In this document: positions 55,563 to 63,905 of the stretch, in pieces
Layout: the number at the start of each line of letters is the position of its first letter
How positions within the stretch are numbered: position 1 is the first letter of the stretch
Assembly: GCA_022843175.1 (NCBI GenBank)
Contig: JALHOE010000016.1
Span: 1 to 64,000, forward strand
Origin: Deltaproteobacteria bacterium
Lineage (GTDB): Bacteria; Myxococcota_A; Polyangia; Polyangiales; JADJMO01
DNA length: 64,000 nt
Reading direction: 5' to 3'
Notes under the pieces: generated by a model
The model's database searches: none
What the model was told of the DNA's origin: nothing
What the model saw: only the letters and a program-made list of their open reading frames with translations
Position numbers and translations under genes: made by a program

Positions 55563-56972
55563 TCAGGTTCCCCTCCCGTGGGCGCGCGGAAGCATCGCGT
55601 GAGCTTGGCGTCCGAGCGCGCCGATCCACGCGGCGAGCGATTCGGAGACAGGAGGCTCCGCGTCAGCGCCGAAGTGCTGCTCCAGATCGAACGCCATCAG
55701 GATCGGAACTTGGGCGCCGCCTTTTCGCAGCAGCGCGATCGCGGAGTCCGCGGGTCTCCCCGTACCCTGCCGGCAAAACAGGGTCACGGCGGGTAGGAGG
55801 TCGGCGGTCTGGCCAGTGCCGCTCCGATCGACCGCCAAACCCATCGCGTGCCCGAAAGACGTCAAGTAGGTCGCCGCGACATCCACGGCGGCCCTCAGAT
55901 ACACTTCGCCGCTGCCAGTCATGTTTCGCTTCGCGTCGCCGAGGGCGAGCAACGAGCGATGTGGTGCATCGGCGCGGTAGAAGGTCAGAACCACGTCTGG
56001 CTGATGGCCCGTTGATCGCGAACGCTCGCCGCGCGGCAGTACCTCATCGATCAACGGCGAGAGCCGATCGGCGATTCGCTCGACAGCACCGCTCGCGGTC
56101 CGACGACGCGGCGCCCCCTTTCCGATCTCCACGACCAGCGGGCCGGATCGCAGCGAAATCACGGGGTACTTGTTCTGCGGATCCGTCACTCGCAAAAGCT
56201 GCCATGGCACTGTAGTCGGCCAGTCCTCCCGGCTTGCTGCCAGCGCGGCCCTGGCGATCGACAGCGCGGTCGTCACCTCGAGAAGCGTGTCGGCGTTGCT
56301 CACGTCATCGGCTCGGAGCACCGCTGCGAACGCGGCGAGACCGCGCTCGTCGTCGGGATGATCGCCGAACGGGCGTTGCCAGAACCCGAGAACGCGCTCG
56401 ATGGCGTCTGCGGCTCGCTGGCCGTTTGGTCGAACTCGTCGAAGACGCGCGATCCCTCGGGCGTCGAGCACGGCGGGGCCAATTCGGCGGGCGGAGTGCA
56501 GCGTCAGTGCCCGCCGTAGCATCGAGCGACGGACGGGTAGGTCCGAGCCTACGGAAGCGTCGTCGACGAGGCCGAGAAGGTCATGCCAAGACTGTGCGAG
56601 CGCGAGTAGCGCGCCGAGCAGCGCCCGGTCGGGCGTCGGACTGCGGTGATTCACCACGAACTCGGTCGGTGCCCGTCCTTGGGCCCGAACGTAGCTGGCA
56701 GCCCAGTCAACGCCGCGTTCGATGTCCTCAGACAACTCCGTGTGAAGTCGCTGCACCGTTAGCTCGTCGCATAGGACGTCGGTGAGAGCACGCTCCGCCG
56801 CTCGTTGCTCGCCGTGGTGGAGCGGCAGCATGTGCGCAAGACGTGCGCGACCGGCAGGTTCGAGGCGGCGCCCGACCCATTGCAGGAGCCCGATGCGCGA
56901 CGGGTTCGGCAGACGCGGAGCCAGCCAGGCCGCGTGCTGCACGAAGAGACGAACGTCCGCGTCTTCACGCAT
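55563..56972 (-). CDS. McrC-like PD-(D/E)xK nuclease subunit
   Basis: A 469-residue protein. The N-terminal two thirds are helical and include RSPTPDRALLGALLALAQSW (about 111-130), reminiscent of the McrC/DUF2357 region. The nuclease core is near the C-terminus: QPDVVLTFY (Asp326) and LLALGDAKRN (Asp346, Lys348), the PD...DxK signature of McrC, followed by a helix (EVYLRAAVDVAATYLTSF) where McrC has its Q-Y helix. It should cut DNA when driven by its GTPase partner. Its ATG overlaps the stop of the McrB-like gene by 8 bases (ATGCGTGA), so the two are coupled. The gene has lower GC and less biased codons than its neighbours. Confidence 0.8.
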   Translation of the reverse strand: MREDADVRLFVQHAAWLAPRLPNPSRIGLLQWVGRRLEPAGRARLAHMLPLHHGEQRAAERALTDVLCDELTVQRLHTELSEDIERGVDWAASYVRAQGRAPTEFVVNHRSPTPDRALLGALLALAQSWHDLLGLVDDASVGSDLPVRRSMLRRALTLHSARRIGPAVLDARGIARLRRVRPNGQRAADAIERVLGFWQRPFGDHPDDERGLAAFAAVLRADDVSNADTLLEVTTALSIARAALAASREDWPTTVPWQLLRVTDPQNKYPVISLRSGPLVVEIGKGAPRRRTASGAVERIADRLSPLIDEVLPRGERSRSTGHQPDVVLTFYRADAPHRSLLALGDAKRNMTGSGEVYLRAAVDVAATYLTSFGHAMGLAVDRSGTGQTADLLPAVTLFCRQGTGRPADSAIALLRKGGAQVPILMAFDLEQHFGADAEPPVSESLAAWIGALGRQAHAMLPRAHGRGT

Positions 56973-59157
56973 TGGCGCTGGAGAGCTTCGCGACGAGGAT
57001 TGCTCGATATTCAGCGGCCTCTTCGGTGCCGCGATACTGCTGTGAGAGCTCTTCTACGAGGTACTCCGCAATGCTGACGAATCGGTCTCCGTCGACGTCA
57101 AACTCCGCGGGCTCGCTGTGAGAGATCAACGAGAGCCGCAGCCCCTCCTCGCCGCCCTCGTTCTGCACTTCTATGCGTCGCATCAACACTGCGGGCTCAC
57201 CGTCAGGTTGGAAGACGTCGACTATATGTCGCACGGCGCGCAATCGCGCAGTTGACGACAGTGCGTCAAGTTGGGGAAAGACGTTCAAGACGAGAGCCAT
57301 CGCGAGGAAACTCGCGCATGTTGCGCGCGCGTGCTCGTCCAGCTTCTCGGCGTCTCCGAGATGGTCTGTCTGAACGGCGTTCGCGTCCTTGCCCTGAGAA
57401 GCGCCGCGAATTCCCTCTGCGACGAAACGAATGACGTCCTGCACCGTTGCGAGGCCAACGACGCGCTCACGGACAAGGTCGCTGTAGCTCTTGGTCTTGC
57501 GCCTGCTGGGGTCCCGCGCAAAGAGCTCGCCCAGCATCGGGTAGATGCTGTCCAGCTCCAGGATATGACTCGAAGTGCGCTGCTTCCCCTTTCGTGTAAC
57601 GCGGTATGCGAAGGTGTCGAGCTTGAGCTCGTTCTGTGCTTTCGCCATCGTGTTCTTGACGATTTGCGCGATCTCGGGCGCGGAGGGGGCTTCGACGCGG
57701 ATGATGTTGAAGCGCCGGAGCAGGGCGAAAGACAACTGGTGCAGCGTTGACCGGTCGGCATCGTTCATCGTTCCAATGAGACGGAACGACGGACCGACCG
57801 CGTAGTCCACGGTCGCGGTCGTGGCGGTGGGCTGCACCGCGCTGCGCCGGCGTGCGGGGAGAATCCTCACCGGCGCAGAGCTGGCGATCCCGAGCAGCGC
57901 GTTCTCGCTGACATCTTCCTGAAATGGCAGCTCGACGACGTCGTCGGCGAGGACCGAGAACAGTTCGCCGAAGCACTCGTCGATGTTTGCGCGGTTGAAC
58001 TCATCGATGATGAGCCATCGGTTGCCGTCATCGATGGCTCGTAGAAAGAACCCTGGTTGGAACTCCAAGCCCTGCCCGCTCGGACGCGGAAAGTACCTGC
58101 CGATCAAATCGCCAGCGCTCCAAGCCGGAGAGGCGGTCGCCATGAGCGGCTCACGTCCGCTCGCCAGTGTCGCGAGGGTTCCGGCCAACTTCGACTTCCC
58201 ACAACCCGGAGGGCCGGTGAACAGAACGTGTTTGCCGCTGTTGAGAGCCGCGCAGGCCGCTTCCACAACATGCCAGGGGATGATCATTCCGTCACGCTGG
58301 AGCGTGGCCTGCACCTCGTGCGCCGACAGGTCGACCGCGCGACGCGGCCAATAGAGGTCCAGCGGGGGAAGGGCCCGCGACTCGAGCTTGGTTAGATCAT
58401 CGAGCGGGGAGGGCTCGTCCGACTCGGCCGCGGTCCGCAACACGAGGTTCCAGACTGCGAAGCCGAGAACGCTCGCTGCCCATTCGTCGGACGCGATGCG
58501 CACTATGCCCTCCGTGTTCTCGACACCGGGGACACGAGGCAACGCCCACTCGCGGCTCTTTCCAACAGCGTCGAACTTGGGCCAGAACTCAGCGACGAGC
58601 GGCTCCACGGGAACTGGTCCCTGGCGTTCCACTCCCGAAGCGACACCGTGTTTGCTGCCGTCCGAGTGTGTCGCGTACCAAACGAGGCCGACGTTCTCGA
58701 TGCCGGCGAGCCCCCGGGGTCTCGGAAAGCCCGTGTGGAAGACGAGTCCGGTGTCGTCCAACGAAGCGAACTCCCAAGTTCGCATGGTGCCAGCGATATC
58801 GGCGCGGACGTTCATCGTCGCGTCCTTCGTTTGTCGATAGAACTGAAGCGCGACGTTGACTGCCACCGCGACCTTCGTCTTCGTCGTGCAGGTCAGCACG
58901 ATCCGGATCTGCGCTGACCCTGCTTTCCCACGCTCCACCCGATCGAGTCGGATTTCGAGCTCGCCGCCGACGTCGCTCTGGGTGCGCGCCGTCCAACGGA
59001 AGTCCGCAAGCCGCTTCCCCGCGAAGGCCTCGAGGGCCATCGGCATCTTGTCCACGATCTCGTCGAGGAGCGCCGCGAGAGAATCCCGCGCCGCCGGTGG
59101 CTCCGTACCGACAGCGGTGACATGGGAGGGGGCGTCGGGACGTCCGGTTTCAGGCAT
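56965..59157 (-). CDS. McrB-like AAA+ GTPase with novel N-terminal domain
   Basis: A 730-residue protein. The AAA+ motor occupies about 295-600: Walker A GPPGCGKSKLA (315-325), DLIGRYFPRPSG, Walker B with the McrB signature LIIDEFNRANIDECFGEL (382-399), sensor LIGTMNDADRSTLHQLSFALLRRF (460-483) with the Arg finger. In McrB this motor binds GTP. The first 290 residues carry no known McrB reader (DUF3578, EVE, YTH or ASCH were not recognised); they look beta-rich in 60-165 (GELEIRLDRVER, QIRIVLTCTTKTKVAVAVNV). That domain would recognise modified or foreign DNA. It is the first gene of a two-gene unit with the McrC-like nuclease. GC is visibly lower than around it. Confidence 0.87.
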   Translation of the reverse strand: MPETGRPDAPSHVTAVGTEPPAARDSLAALLDEIVDKMPMALEAFAGKRLADFRWTARTQSDVGGELEIRLDRVERGKAGSAQIRIVLTCTTKTKVAVAVNVALQFYRQTKDATMNVRADIAGTMRTWEFASLDDTGLVFHTGFPRPRGLAGIENVGLVWYATHSDGSKHGVASGVERQGPVPVEPLVAEFWPKFDAVGKSREWALPRVPGVENTEGIVRIASDEWAASVLGFAVWNLVLRTAAESDEPSPLDDLTKLESRALPPLDLYWPRRAVDLSAHEVQATLQRDGMIIPWHVVEAACAALNSGKHVLFTGPPGCGKSKLAGTLATLASGREPLMATASPAWSAGDLIGRYFPRPSGQGLEFQPGFFLRAIDDGNRWLIIDEFNRANIDECFGELFSVLADDVVELPFQEDVSENALLGIASSAPVRILPARRRSAVQPTATTATVDYAVGPSFRLIGTMNDADRSTLHQLSFALLRRFNIIRVEAPSAPEIAQIVKNTMAKAQNELKLDTFAYRVTRKGKQRTSSHILELDSIYPMLGELFARDPSRRKTKSYSDLVRERVVGLATVQDVIRFVAEGIRGASQGKDANAVQTDHLGDAEKLDEHARATCASFLAMALVLNVFPQLDALSSTARLRAVRHIVDVFQPDGEPAVLMRRIEVQNEGGEEGLRLSLISHSEPAEFDVDGDRFVSIAEYLVEELSQQYRGTEEAAEYRAILVAKLSSANA

Positions 59158-59281
59158 GGCGACAGAATTGCGGTGTAAGAGTGGAATGTCGAGCGCCGAT
59201 CAGGCGGGATGACGCGTGCGACGTAAGCTGTCGCATGGATAGAGACCACACTCAGGCTTGAGTGTTCTCGAACTCGCCTCC
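59158..59281. other. Upstream region of the McrBC-like operon
   Basis: The 124 bp between the McrB-like start and the right repeat contain the likely promoter and a short inverted AT-richer patch (ACTCAGGCTTGAGTG at 59250-59264, which has the half-palindrome CTCAGGCTTGAG). No ORF or third gene fits. CTCAagcCTGAG-like symmetry could be an operator for a regulator encoded elsewhere. Confidence 0.4.
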
Positions 59282-59527
59282 AGCGCACTGAGAACGGAGC
59301 GCACGCTGGATAGCGGACGTGGGCGGGTGCGAGCTCTCCGGACGCCGTAGCGAGGCTTTGCGAGCGGGAGGCGAGGCGTCGCGGAGGTGTTGAGACGCGT
59401 AAGATCGAGGGGGCCGAGGGGGAATTAGCGGCGGTGGAGCACGAGGCTTGTAGATCCGGAGCGGCGCCGGTCCGGAGAGGTCGCACCCGACCGCGGCCGC
59501 GATCGCGTCAAGCGGAGTGAACGCGCG
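59282..59527 (-). repeat. Right copy of about 250-bp inverted repeat flanking the McrBC-like island
   Basis: The reverse complement of this stretch matches 55190-55438. It begins AGCGCACTGAGAACGGAGCG and ends three bases before the stop codon of the acyl-CoA mutase gene. Differences from the left copy cluster at the outer ends. No 26-bp palindrome borders this copy, unlike the left one. Confidence 0.9.
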
Positions 59528-59530
59528 GTT

Positions 59531-61138
59531 TCAGAGCGTGACGGTTTCTTGGTGCTCGCCGAAGACGGCGCGGAGGACGTCGGCGATCTCGCCCACGGTG
59601 GCCATCGACCTCACCGCGTCGAGGATCGCGGGCATCACGTTGCCGTTCTCGTCCTTCGCCACGTTGTCGAGCGTCTGCAGCGCGGTCGTGTGCTTCGCCG
59701 CGTCGCGCTTCGACCGCATCGCGCGGAGGCGGGCGACCTGCTCCTCCTCGAGGCGCGGATCGACCTTGCCGACCGGCACCGTCGACGGCTCCTTCGAGGT
59801 GAACTGATTGAGGCCCACGATGATCCGCTGCTTGCGCTCGATCTGCAGCTGGTACTCGTAGGCCGTGTTCTGGATCTCGCGCTGCACGTAGCCCTGCTCG
59901 ATGGCCGAGACCATGCCGCCCATCGCGTCGATCTTCTCGATGTAGGCGAGCGCGCCCTGCTCGATGCGCTCGGTGAGGGCCTCGATCGCGTAGCTGCCGC
60001 CGAGCGGATCGACGACGTCGGCGGCGCCGGACTCGTAGGCGACGATCTGCTGGGTGCGGAGCGCGAGGGTCGCGGCCTCGGCGGTGGGGAGGCCGAGGGC
60101 CTCGTCGAAGCCGTTGGTGTGCAGCGACTGACAGCCTCCGAGCACCGCCGCGAGCGCCTGAATGGTGACGCGGACAACGTTGTTGAGCGGCTGCTGCGCC
60201 TGGAGCGTCATGCCGGCGGTCTGACAGTGGAACTTCAGCGCGCGGGCGCGGGCGTTCTTGGCGCCGAAGCGTTCGCGCATGATGCGCTCCCACAGCCTTC
60301 GGGCCGCGCGGAACTTGGCGACCTCCTCGAGGAGGTTGTTGTGACCGTTGAAGAAGAACGACAGCTGCTGGCCGAACTCGTCGACGTTGAGGCCGGCTTT
60401 CACGGCGCTGTCGACGTAGGCGATGCCGTCGGCGAGGGTGAAGGCGACCTCCTGGATCGCGTCGCACCCGGCCTCGCGCACGTGGTAGCCGCTGATCGAG
60501 ATGGTGTTCCACTTGGGCACCTCGCGACCGCACCAGGCGAAGATGTCGCGGATGACTCGCAGCGAGGGGCGGGGCGGGTAGATATACGTGCCGCGCGCGA
60601 TGTACTCCTTGAGCACGTCGTTCTGGATGGTGCCGCGGAGCGCGTCGCGCGAGACGCCCTGCTCCTCGGCGACCGCCACGTAGAGCGCGAGCAGCGTGGA
60701 GGCCGTGGCGTTGATCGTCATCGAGGTGGAGACCTCGCCGAGCGGGATGTTGCCGAAGAGCACCCGCATGTCCTCGATGGAGTCGATCGCCACGCCGACC
60801 CGGCCGACCTCGCCGCGCGAGAACGGGTGGTCGCTGTCGCGGCCCATCTGGGTCGGCAGATCGAACGCGACCGAGAGGCCGGTCTGGCCCTGCGAGAGCA
60901 GATAGCGGTAGCGCTCGTTGGACTCGGCCGCGGTGCCGAAGCCCGCGTATTGGCGCATCGTCCAGTGGCGGCCGCGATACATCGTGGCCTGCACGCCGCG
61001 CGTGTACGGCGGGGCGCCCGGCGCGCCGAGGCGCTCGTCCGGGTTCCAGCTCACGAGATCCTTGGCGGTGTAGACCTCCTTCGGATCGAAGCCCCCGGCC
61101 ATCAGGCCCACGCGCGGTTTCGCCTCTTTGGTGCTCAC
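59531..61138 (-). CDS. Acyl-CoA mutase large subunit (methylmalonyl-CoA mutase family)
   Basis: A 535-residue catalytic subunit of the B12-dependent acyl-CoA mutase family. It shows [25 protein letters not shown] (substrate/tunnel signature), [60 protein letters not shown], and [23 protein letters not shown]. The cobalamin-binding domain (DxHxxG) is absent, so a separate small subunit must be encoded elsewhere, as for isobutyryl-CoA or two-subunit methylmalonyl-CoA mutases. Substrate specificity is not certain from motifs. GTG 61138 is preferred to a TTG further upstream. It lies 16 bp after the sirtuin gene stop. Its 3' end abuts the right island repeat. Confidence 0.93.
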   Translation of the reverse strand: MSTKEAKPRVGLMAGGFDPKEVYTAKDLVSWNPDERLGAPGAPPYTRGVQATMYRGRHWTMRQYAGFGTAAESNERYRYLLSQGQTGLSVAFDLPTQMGRDSDHPFSRGEVGRVGVAIDSIEDMRVLFGNIPLGEVSTSMTINATASTLLALYVAVAEEQGVSRDALRGTIQNDVLKEYIARGTYIYPPRPSLRVIRDIFAWCGREVPKWNTISISGYHVREAGCDAIQEVAFTLADGIAYVDSAVKAGLNVDEFGQQLSFFFNGHNNLLEEVAKFRAARRLWERIMRERFGAKNARARALKFHCQTAGMTLQAQQPLNNVVRVTIQALAAVLGGCQSLHTNGFDEALGLPTAEAATLALRTQQIVAYESGAADVVDPLGGSYAIEALTERIEQGALAYIEKIDAMGGMVSAIEQGYVQREIQNTAYEYQLQIERKQRIIVGLNQFTSKEPSTVPVGKVDPRLEEEQVARLRAMRSKRDAAKHTTALQTLDNVAKDENGNVMPAILDAVRSMATVGEIADVLRAVFGEHQETVTL

Positions 61139-61154
61139 GCGTCGAGTCTTGGCG

Positions 61155-61952
61155 CTACGCAGAGAGCGCGGCAAGGACCCGCGGCAGGATCTCGCCCGCC
61201 CGGCCGTCGACCCTCACGTGCGCGTGCGGATCGCCGCGCGTCTCGCCGAGGTTGACGATGGCGATCTTCTGCCCGCGCTCGGCCGCGCGGAGGACGAACC
61301 GATAGCCGGAGTAGACCGTGAGCGACGAGCCCACGACGAGGAGCACCTCGGCCGCGTCGGCGACGGCGAACGCGGCGTCGACCCGCGGGCGCGGCACGTT
61401 GTCGCCGAAGAACACCACGTCCGGCTTGAGCACCCCGCCGCAGGCGAGGCACGGGGGCACGCGGAAGTCGCGAACCGCATCGAGCTCGCTGTCGCCGTCC
61501 GGCGCGAGCTCCGCGCTCGAGATCACGAACCACGGGTTGAGCTCGAGGATTCGTGCCTGGAGCGCGTCGCGGTCCTCGCGCGCGGTGCACTCGAGGCAGC
61601 GCACCTCGGCGAGCGCGCCATGGAGCTCGATCACGTCGCGGCTGCCCGCGCGGTGGTGCAGGCGGTCGACGTTCTGGGTGATGAGCCCGGTGAGCTCCAT
61701 GCGCGCGATGGCCAAGTGCGCGGCGTTCGGCTCGACGTCCCGAAAGCGCTGCCAGCCGACCGCGCTCCGCGCCCAGTAGCGCGCGCGGGCGCTCGGATCG
61801 CCGATGAACGCCCGATGCTGGATCGGGTTGCGCGCGCGATCGCGCGTGCCGGGCCCGCGGTAGTCCGGGATGCCCGACTCGGTGCTGCAGCCGGCGCCGG
61901 TGAGCGCGGCGACGCGGCGTCCACGCAAGAGCTCGACGAGGGCGTCGATCAC
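61155..61952 (-). CDS. Sir2-family NAD-dependent protein deacylase
   Basis: A 265-residue sirtuin. NAD site: [17 protein letters not shown]; then [31 protein letters not shown], in which HG carries the catalytic His and CxxC starts the zinc ribbon. The second zinc pair is CLACGG, followed by [13 protein letters not shown] and [11 protein letters not shown]. It removes acyl groups from Lys using NAD+, and belongs to the bacterial group that includes both CobB-like and other sirtuins. GTG 61952 fits. It lies 7 bp after the hydrolase gene and 16 bp before the mutase gene. Sirtuins that control acyl-CoA enzymes are known, so a functional link is plausible. Confidence 0.95.
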   Translation of the reverse strand: MIDALVELLRGRRVAALTGAGCSTESGIPDYRGPGTRDRARNPIQHRAFIGDPSARARYWARSAVGWQRFRDVEPNAAHLAIARMELTGLITQNVDRLHHRAGSRDVIELHGALAEVRCLECTAREDRDALQARILELNPWFVISSAELAPDGDSELDAVRDFRVPPCLACGGVLKPDVVFFGDNVPRPRVDAAFAVADAAEVLLVVGSSLTVYSGYRFVLRAAERGQKIAIVNLGETRGDPHAHVRVDGRAGEILPRVLAALSA

Positions 61953-61959
61953 GCCCGCT

Positions 61960-62880
61960 TCATACCACGCCGAGCAGGAACGGCACGGCGTGACGAAGGA
62001 CGAGCTCGGGCGTGTCGACGTGCGCGAAGTGCGAGGTGTCCTCGAGCCACACGAACCGCGCCCGGGGGAGCGCCGCGTGGAGCCGCGGGCCGGTGCTCGC
62101 GGGGACGATCGGGTCGGTGCGGGCATAGAGGAGCAGCATGGGGAGCTCGGGCGGCTCTGCGGCCACCTCGCGCGCGAACGACGTGAGGGCCGCGGGCTCG
62201 ACCGGCTCGGTGAGGTAGCGCGCGAACGACGCGACGCCCTCCGCCGTGGCCAGCGGCTCGCCGTACACGCGCGCCTCCTCCAGCGACTTGAGCGACTCGT
62301 CGTAGTAGTGCACCCACTTGAAGCCCCAGGCCACCGGGTCCCGGTGGACGAGCCGGCGCAGCAGGGCGCGGGTGCCCGGCAGCTTGAACGCGACGTTCAA
62401 CGCGCGCATGCCGACGCTCGGAACGAACGGCGGGTGAATGAGCACCAGCCGCGAGAACGCCTTCGGATCGACGTGCGCGAGCCGGAGACAGAGATACGCG
62501 CCGAGCGAGTTGCCGATCGCCGCGCAGCCGGCGATGCCGAGCGCTTGTTGGAGCTCACCGATCAGCGCGCCGAGGGCGGCGGCGTCGTGGCGGTGGTCGG
62601 GGCGCGGCGGAGAGCGACCGCAGCCGGGGAGATCGGGGGCGATGATCTCGAAGTGCTGGCTCAGCTCCTCGACGACGTACCGCCACGAGTAGCTGCTCGT
62701 CATCATCCCGTGCACCAGCAGCAGCGGCGGACCGCTCCCGGCGCGGCGTACGTGGAGCCGCACGCGGCCGAACGGGCGGGAGTCGAGCTCCACGTCCTCG
62801 CCCCGGGTGAGGGCGAACTGGTGAGGGCGCCGCGGCTGCTCGGGCAGGGCGGCGAACGGGGGTTGCCGGAAGGGCTTCAC
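61960..62880 (-). CDS. Alpha/beta-fold hydrolase
   Basis: A 306-residue hydrolase with a GTG start. Oxyanion/strand signature: [22 protein letters not shown]. Nucleophile elbow: [16 protein letters not shown] (Ser in GNSLG). The acid Asp is in [16 protein letters not shown], and the His in [15 protein letters not shown]. All catalytic residues are present; there is no signal peptide. The substrate cannot be read from sequence. It is the first gene of a hydrolase-sirtuin-mutase run and is preceded, 20 bp away, by a tRNA-like structure on the same strand. Confidence 0.9.
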   Translation of the reverse strand: MKPFRQPPFAALPEQPRRPHQFALTRGEDVELDSRPFGRVRLHVRRAGSGPPLLLVHGMMTSSYSWRYVVEELSQHFEIIAPDLPGCGRSPPRPDHRHDAAALGALIGELQQALGIAGCAAIGNSLGAYLCLRLAHVDPKAFSRLVLIHPPFVPSVGMRALNVAFKLPGTRALLRRLVHRDPVAWGFKWVHYYDESLKSLEEARVYGEPLATAEGVASFARYLTEPVEPAALTSFAREVAAEPPELPMLLLYARTDPIVPASTGPRLHAALPRARFVWLEDTSHFAHVDTPELVLRHAVPFLLGVV

Positions 62881-62899
62881 GCGGTGTGTCGTAGCGTAG

Positions 62900-62990
62900 T
62901 GGGTCGTAAGCCCCGGAGTCGAACCGGGTCCGTGTCACCACTCACCCGTGAGGGCGCTGCCACCCGCAGCCTTTTCGGTGGTGCTTACGA
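62900..62990 (-). ncRNA. tRNA-like structure of uncertain identity
   Basis: On the minus strand, TCGTAAGC pairs with GCTTACGA as an 8-bp acceptor-like stem. It stacks on a perfect T-arm, CCCGG-TTCGACT-CCGGG, and the 3' end is C plus CCA. An 8+5 acceptor/T helix is the bacterial tRNA-Sec arrangement. A D-like hairpin CCACC...GGTGG is present with GG in its loop. The middle (about 30 bases) makes a small hairpin CTCA-CGGG-TGAG but no proper anticodon arm. So it may be a degenerate or unusual tRNA, or a structured 5' leader of the hydrolase gene. It is not a standard tRNA. Confidence 0.45.
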
Positions 62991-63205
62991 TCGATATCCC
63001 CTGACGCAACTTGCGCGCCGAGGCCGAGGCCGTGTGTTGGTGCTGAAACCATGAGACGGCACGAGCGGCAAAGTTCTCGGCGGATGCCCCTCGTCGGGGC
63101 GGGTCGCCGGCCGTTTCACTGTCGCGACGAGCGTCGCCGCGAGCATGACGGCCGTGTCGTGCGACGGCGCGATGGGGCGGTCACGTATCGAACGGGCGCG
63201 CTGAG
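62991..63205. other. Intergenic stretch without recognisable feature
   Basis: About 215 bp between the tRNA-like structure and the stop of the next minus-strand gene. It contains a GC hairpin-rich segment (CCCCTCGTCGGGGCGGG at about 63088) but no T-run. No convincing ORF with a ribosome site was found. A promoter for the tRNA-like RNA would lie here. Confidence 0.5.
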
Positions 63206-63646
63206 CTAGGCGATGCCCACGACCGCCGGGGGCACCACACGGATGCTCTCGACCAGCCGGTCGCACTCCACGAGCTCCCCCGGCTTCCGCTCGGCCCAGT
63301 CGCAGGTGTACGTGGCGATGACCACGCCGCGGCCGTCGCACACGCCCCACAGGCGCACGAAGTTTCCATCGAGCGCGAGGCTCACCGCACCGACGCGCAG
63401 CGTGCCCGACGTCTCACAGAGCTCGTCGAACGAGATGACGCTGTCGGCGCTCCGCGCGATGCCCTTCACCATCTCGAGCAGATCGTCTGCCGTGAGCGTC
63501 ATCGGCTCGCCGTTTTCGAGCTCGGCCTGCGAGAACTGCAGCGCGCCGACGCCCCGCGACTTGGCGACGGTGGGCGGCGGGTTGCCCGGCAGCTCCTCGG
63601 TGATGTCGCACCAACCCGCCGGCAGCTCGAGCGTGAAGTTCAACAT
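63206..63646 (-). CDS. Cytoplasmic protein of unknown function
   Basis: A 146-residue protein. It starts MLNFTLELPAGWCDITEELPG, and resembles the small DUF1795/PspA-like 'PsbP-like' pattern in which a signal-less beta-sheet protein begins with a 'fxlpxgWxdxt' strand. Further strands are LRVGAVSLALDGNFVRLWGV and GVVIATYTCDW, and it ends LVESIRVVPP, a typical last helix/strand of that fold. ATG 63646 with AAGGTG upstream was chosen; GTG 63658 is possible. It follows (55 bp) the small anti-sigma-like gene on the same strand. Confidence 0.7.
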   Translation of the reverse strand: MLNFTLELPAGWCDITEELPGNPPPTVAKSRGVGALQFSQAELENGEPMTLTADDLLEMVKGIARSADSVISFDELCETSGTLRVGAVSLALDGNFVRLWGVCDGRGVVIATYTCDWAERKPGELVECDRLVESIRVVPPAVVGIA

Positions 63647-63701
63647 CCGCGTGCGCACCTTCTTACGATGCCAGACGATCGCGGCTTGTTCCCGTCGAGC
63701 G

Positions 63702-63905
63702 CTAGCGGAGCGCGATCGTGAACGCGATCGCCCAGGTGAGGTACGTGACGCACGCGCTCGCAAGGATTGCAGCGCGCGCGAACCGTGCGCGTTCCTCGCG
63801 CTTTCTCGCCGCGTGGTGACGGCTGAGCATTTGCGCACGAAGCCGGCGCGCTGCGTCGTCGGGTACGTCGTGGACGGGCAGGGCCCGCAGGTCGTCGTCA
63901 AGCAC
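63702..63905 (-). CDS. Small anti-sigma-like membrane protein
   Basis: A 67-residue protein with a GTG start. A polar N-terminus (LDDDLRALPVHDVPDDAARRLRAQML) is typical of the start of short anti-sigma factors. A basic helix (SRHHAARKREERARFARA) is followed by a single transmembrane helix (ILASACVTYLTWAIAFTIAL). No HxxxCxxC zinc motif is present. Its start overlaps the end of a sigma-factor gene by 8 bases (GTGCTTGA), which supports a sigma/anti-sigma pair. It is very short, with no periplasmic sensor domain. Confidence 0.7.
   Translation of the reverse strand: MLDDDLRALPVHDVPDDAARRLRAQMLSRHHAARKREERARFARAAILASACVTYLTWAIAFTIALR

Noticed and set aside
54805-55602. Open frame running from the zinc-ribbon gene through the left island repeat
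   Set aside because: Wrong frame inside the zinc-ribbon gene; in the repeat the translation is low complexity and is shared only because the DNA is repeated.
55190-59527. Classical insertion sequence or composite transposon
   Set aside because: No transposase or integrase is encoded in or between the repeats, and no short direct target duplication was found at the outer ends.
62985-63350. Open frame upstream of the hydrolase ending RRASCVRGYRS
   Set aside because: It has no ribosome site, its composition is Arg-rich, and it overlaps the 63206 gene in another frame and the tRNA-like element.
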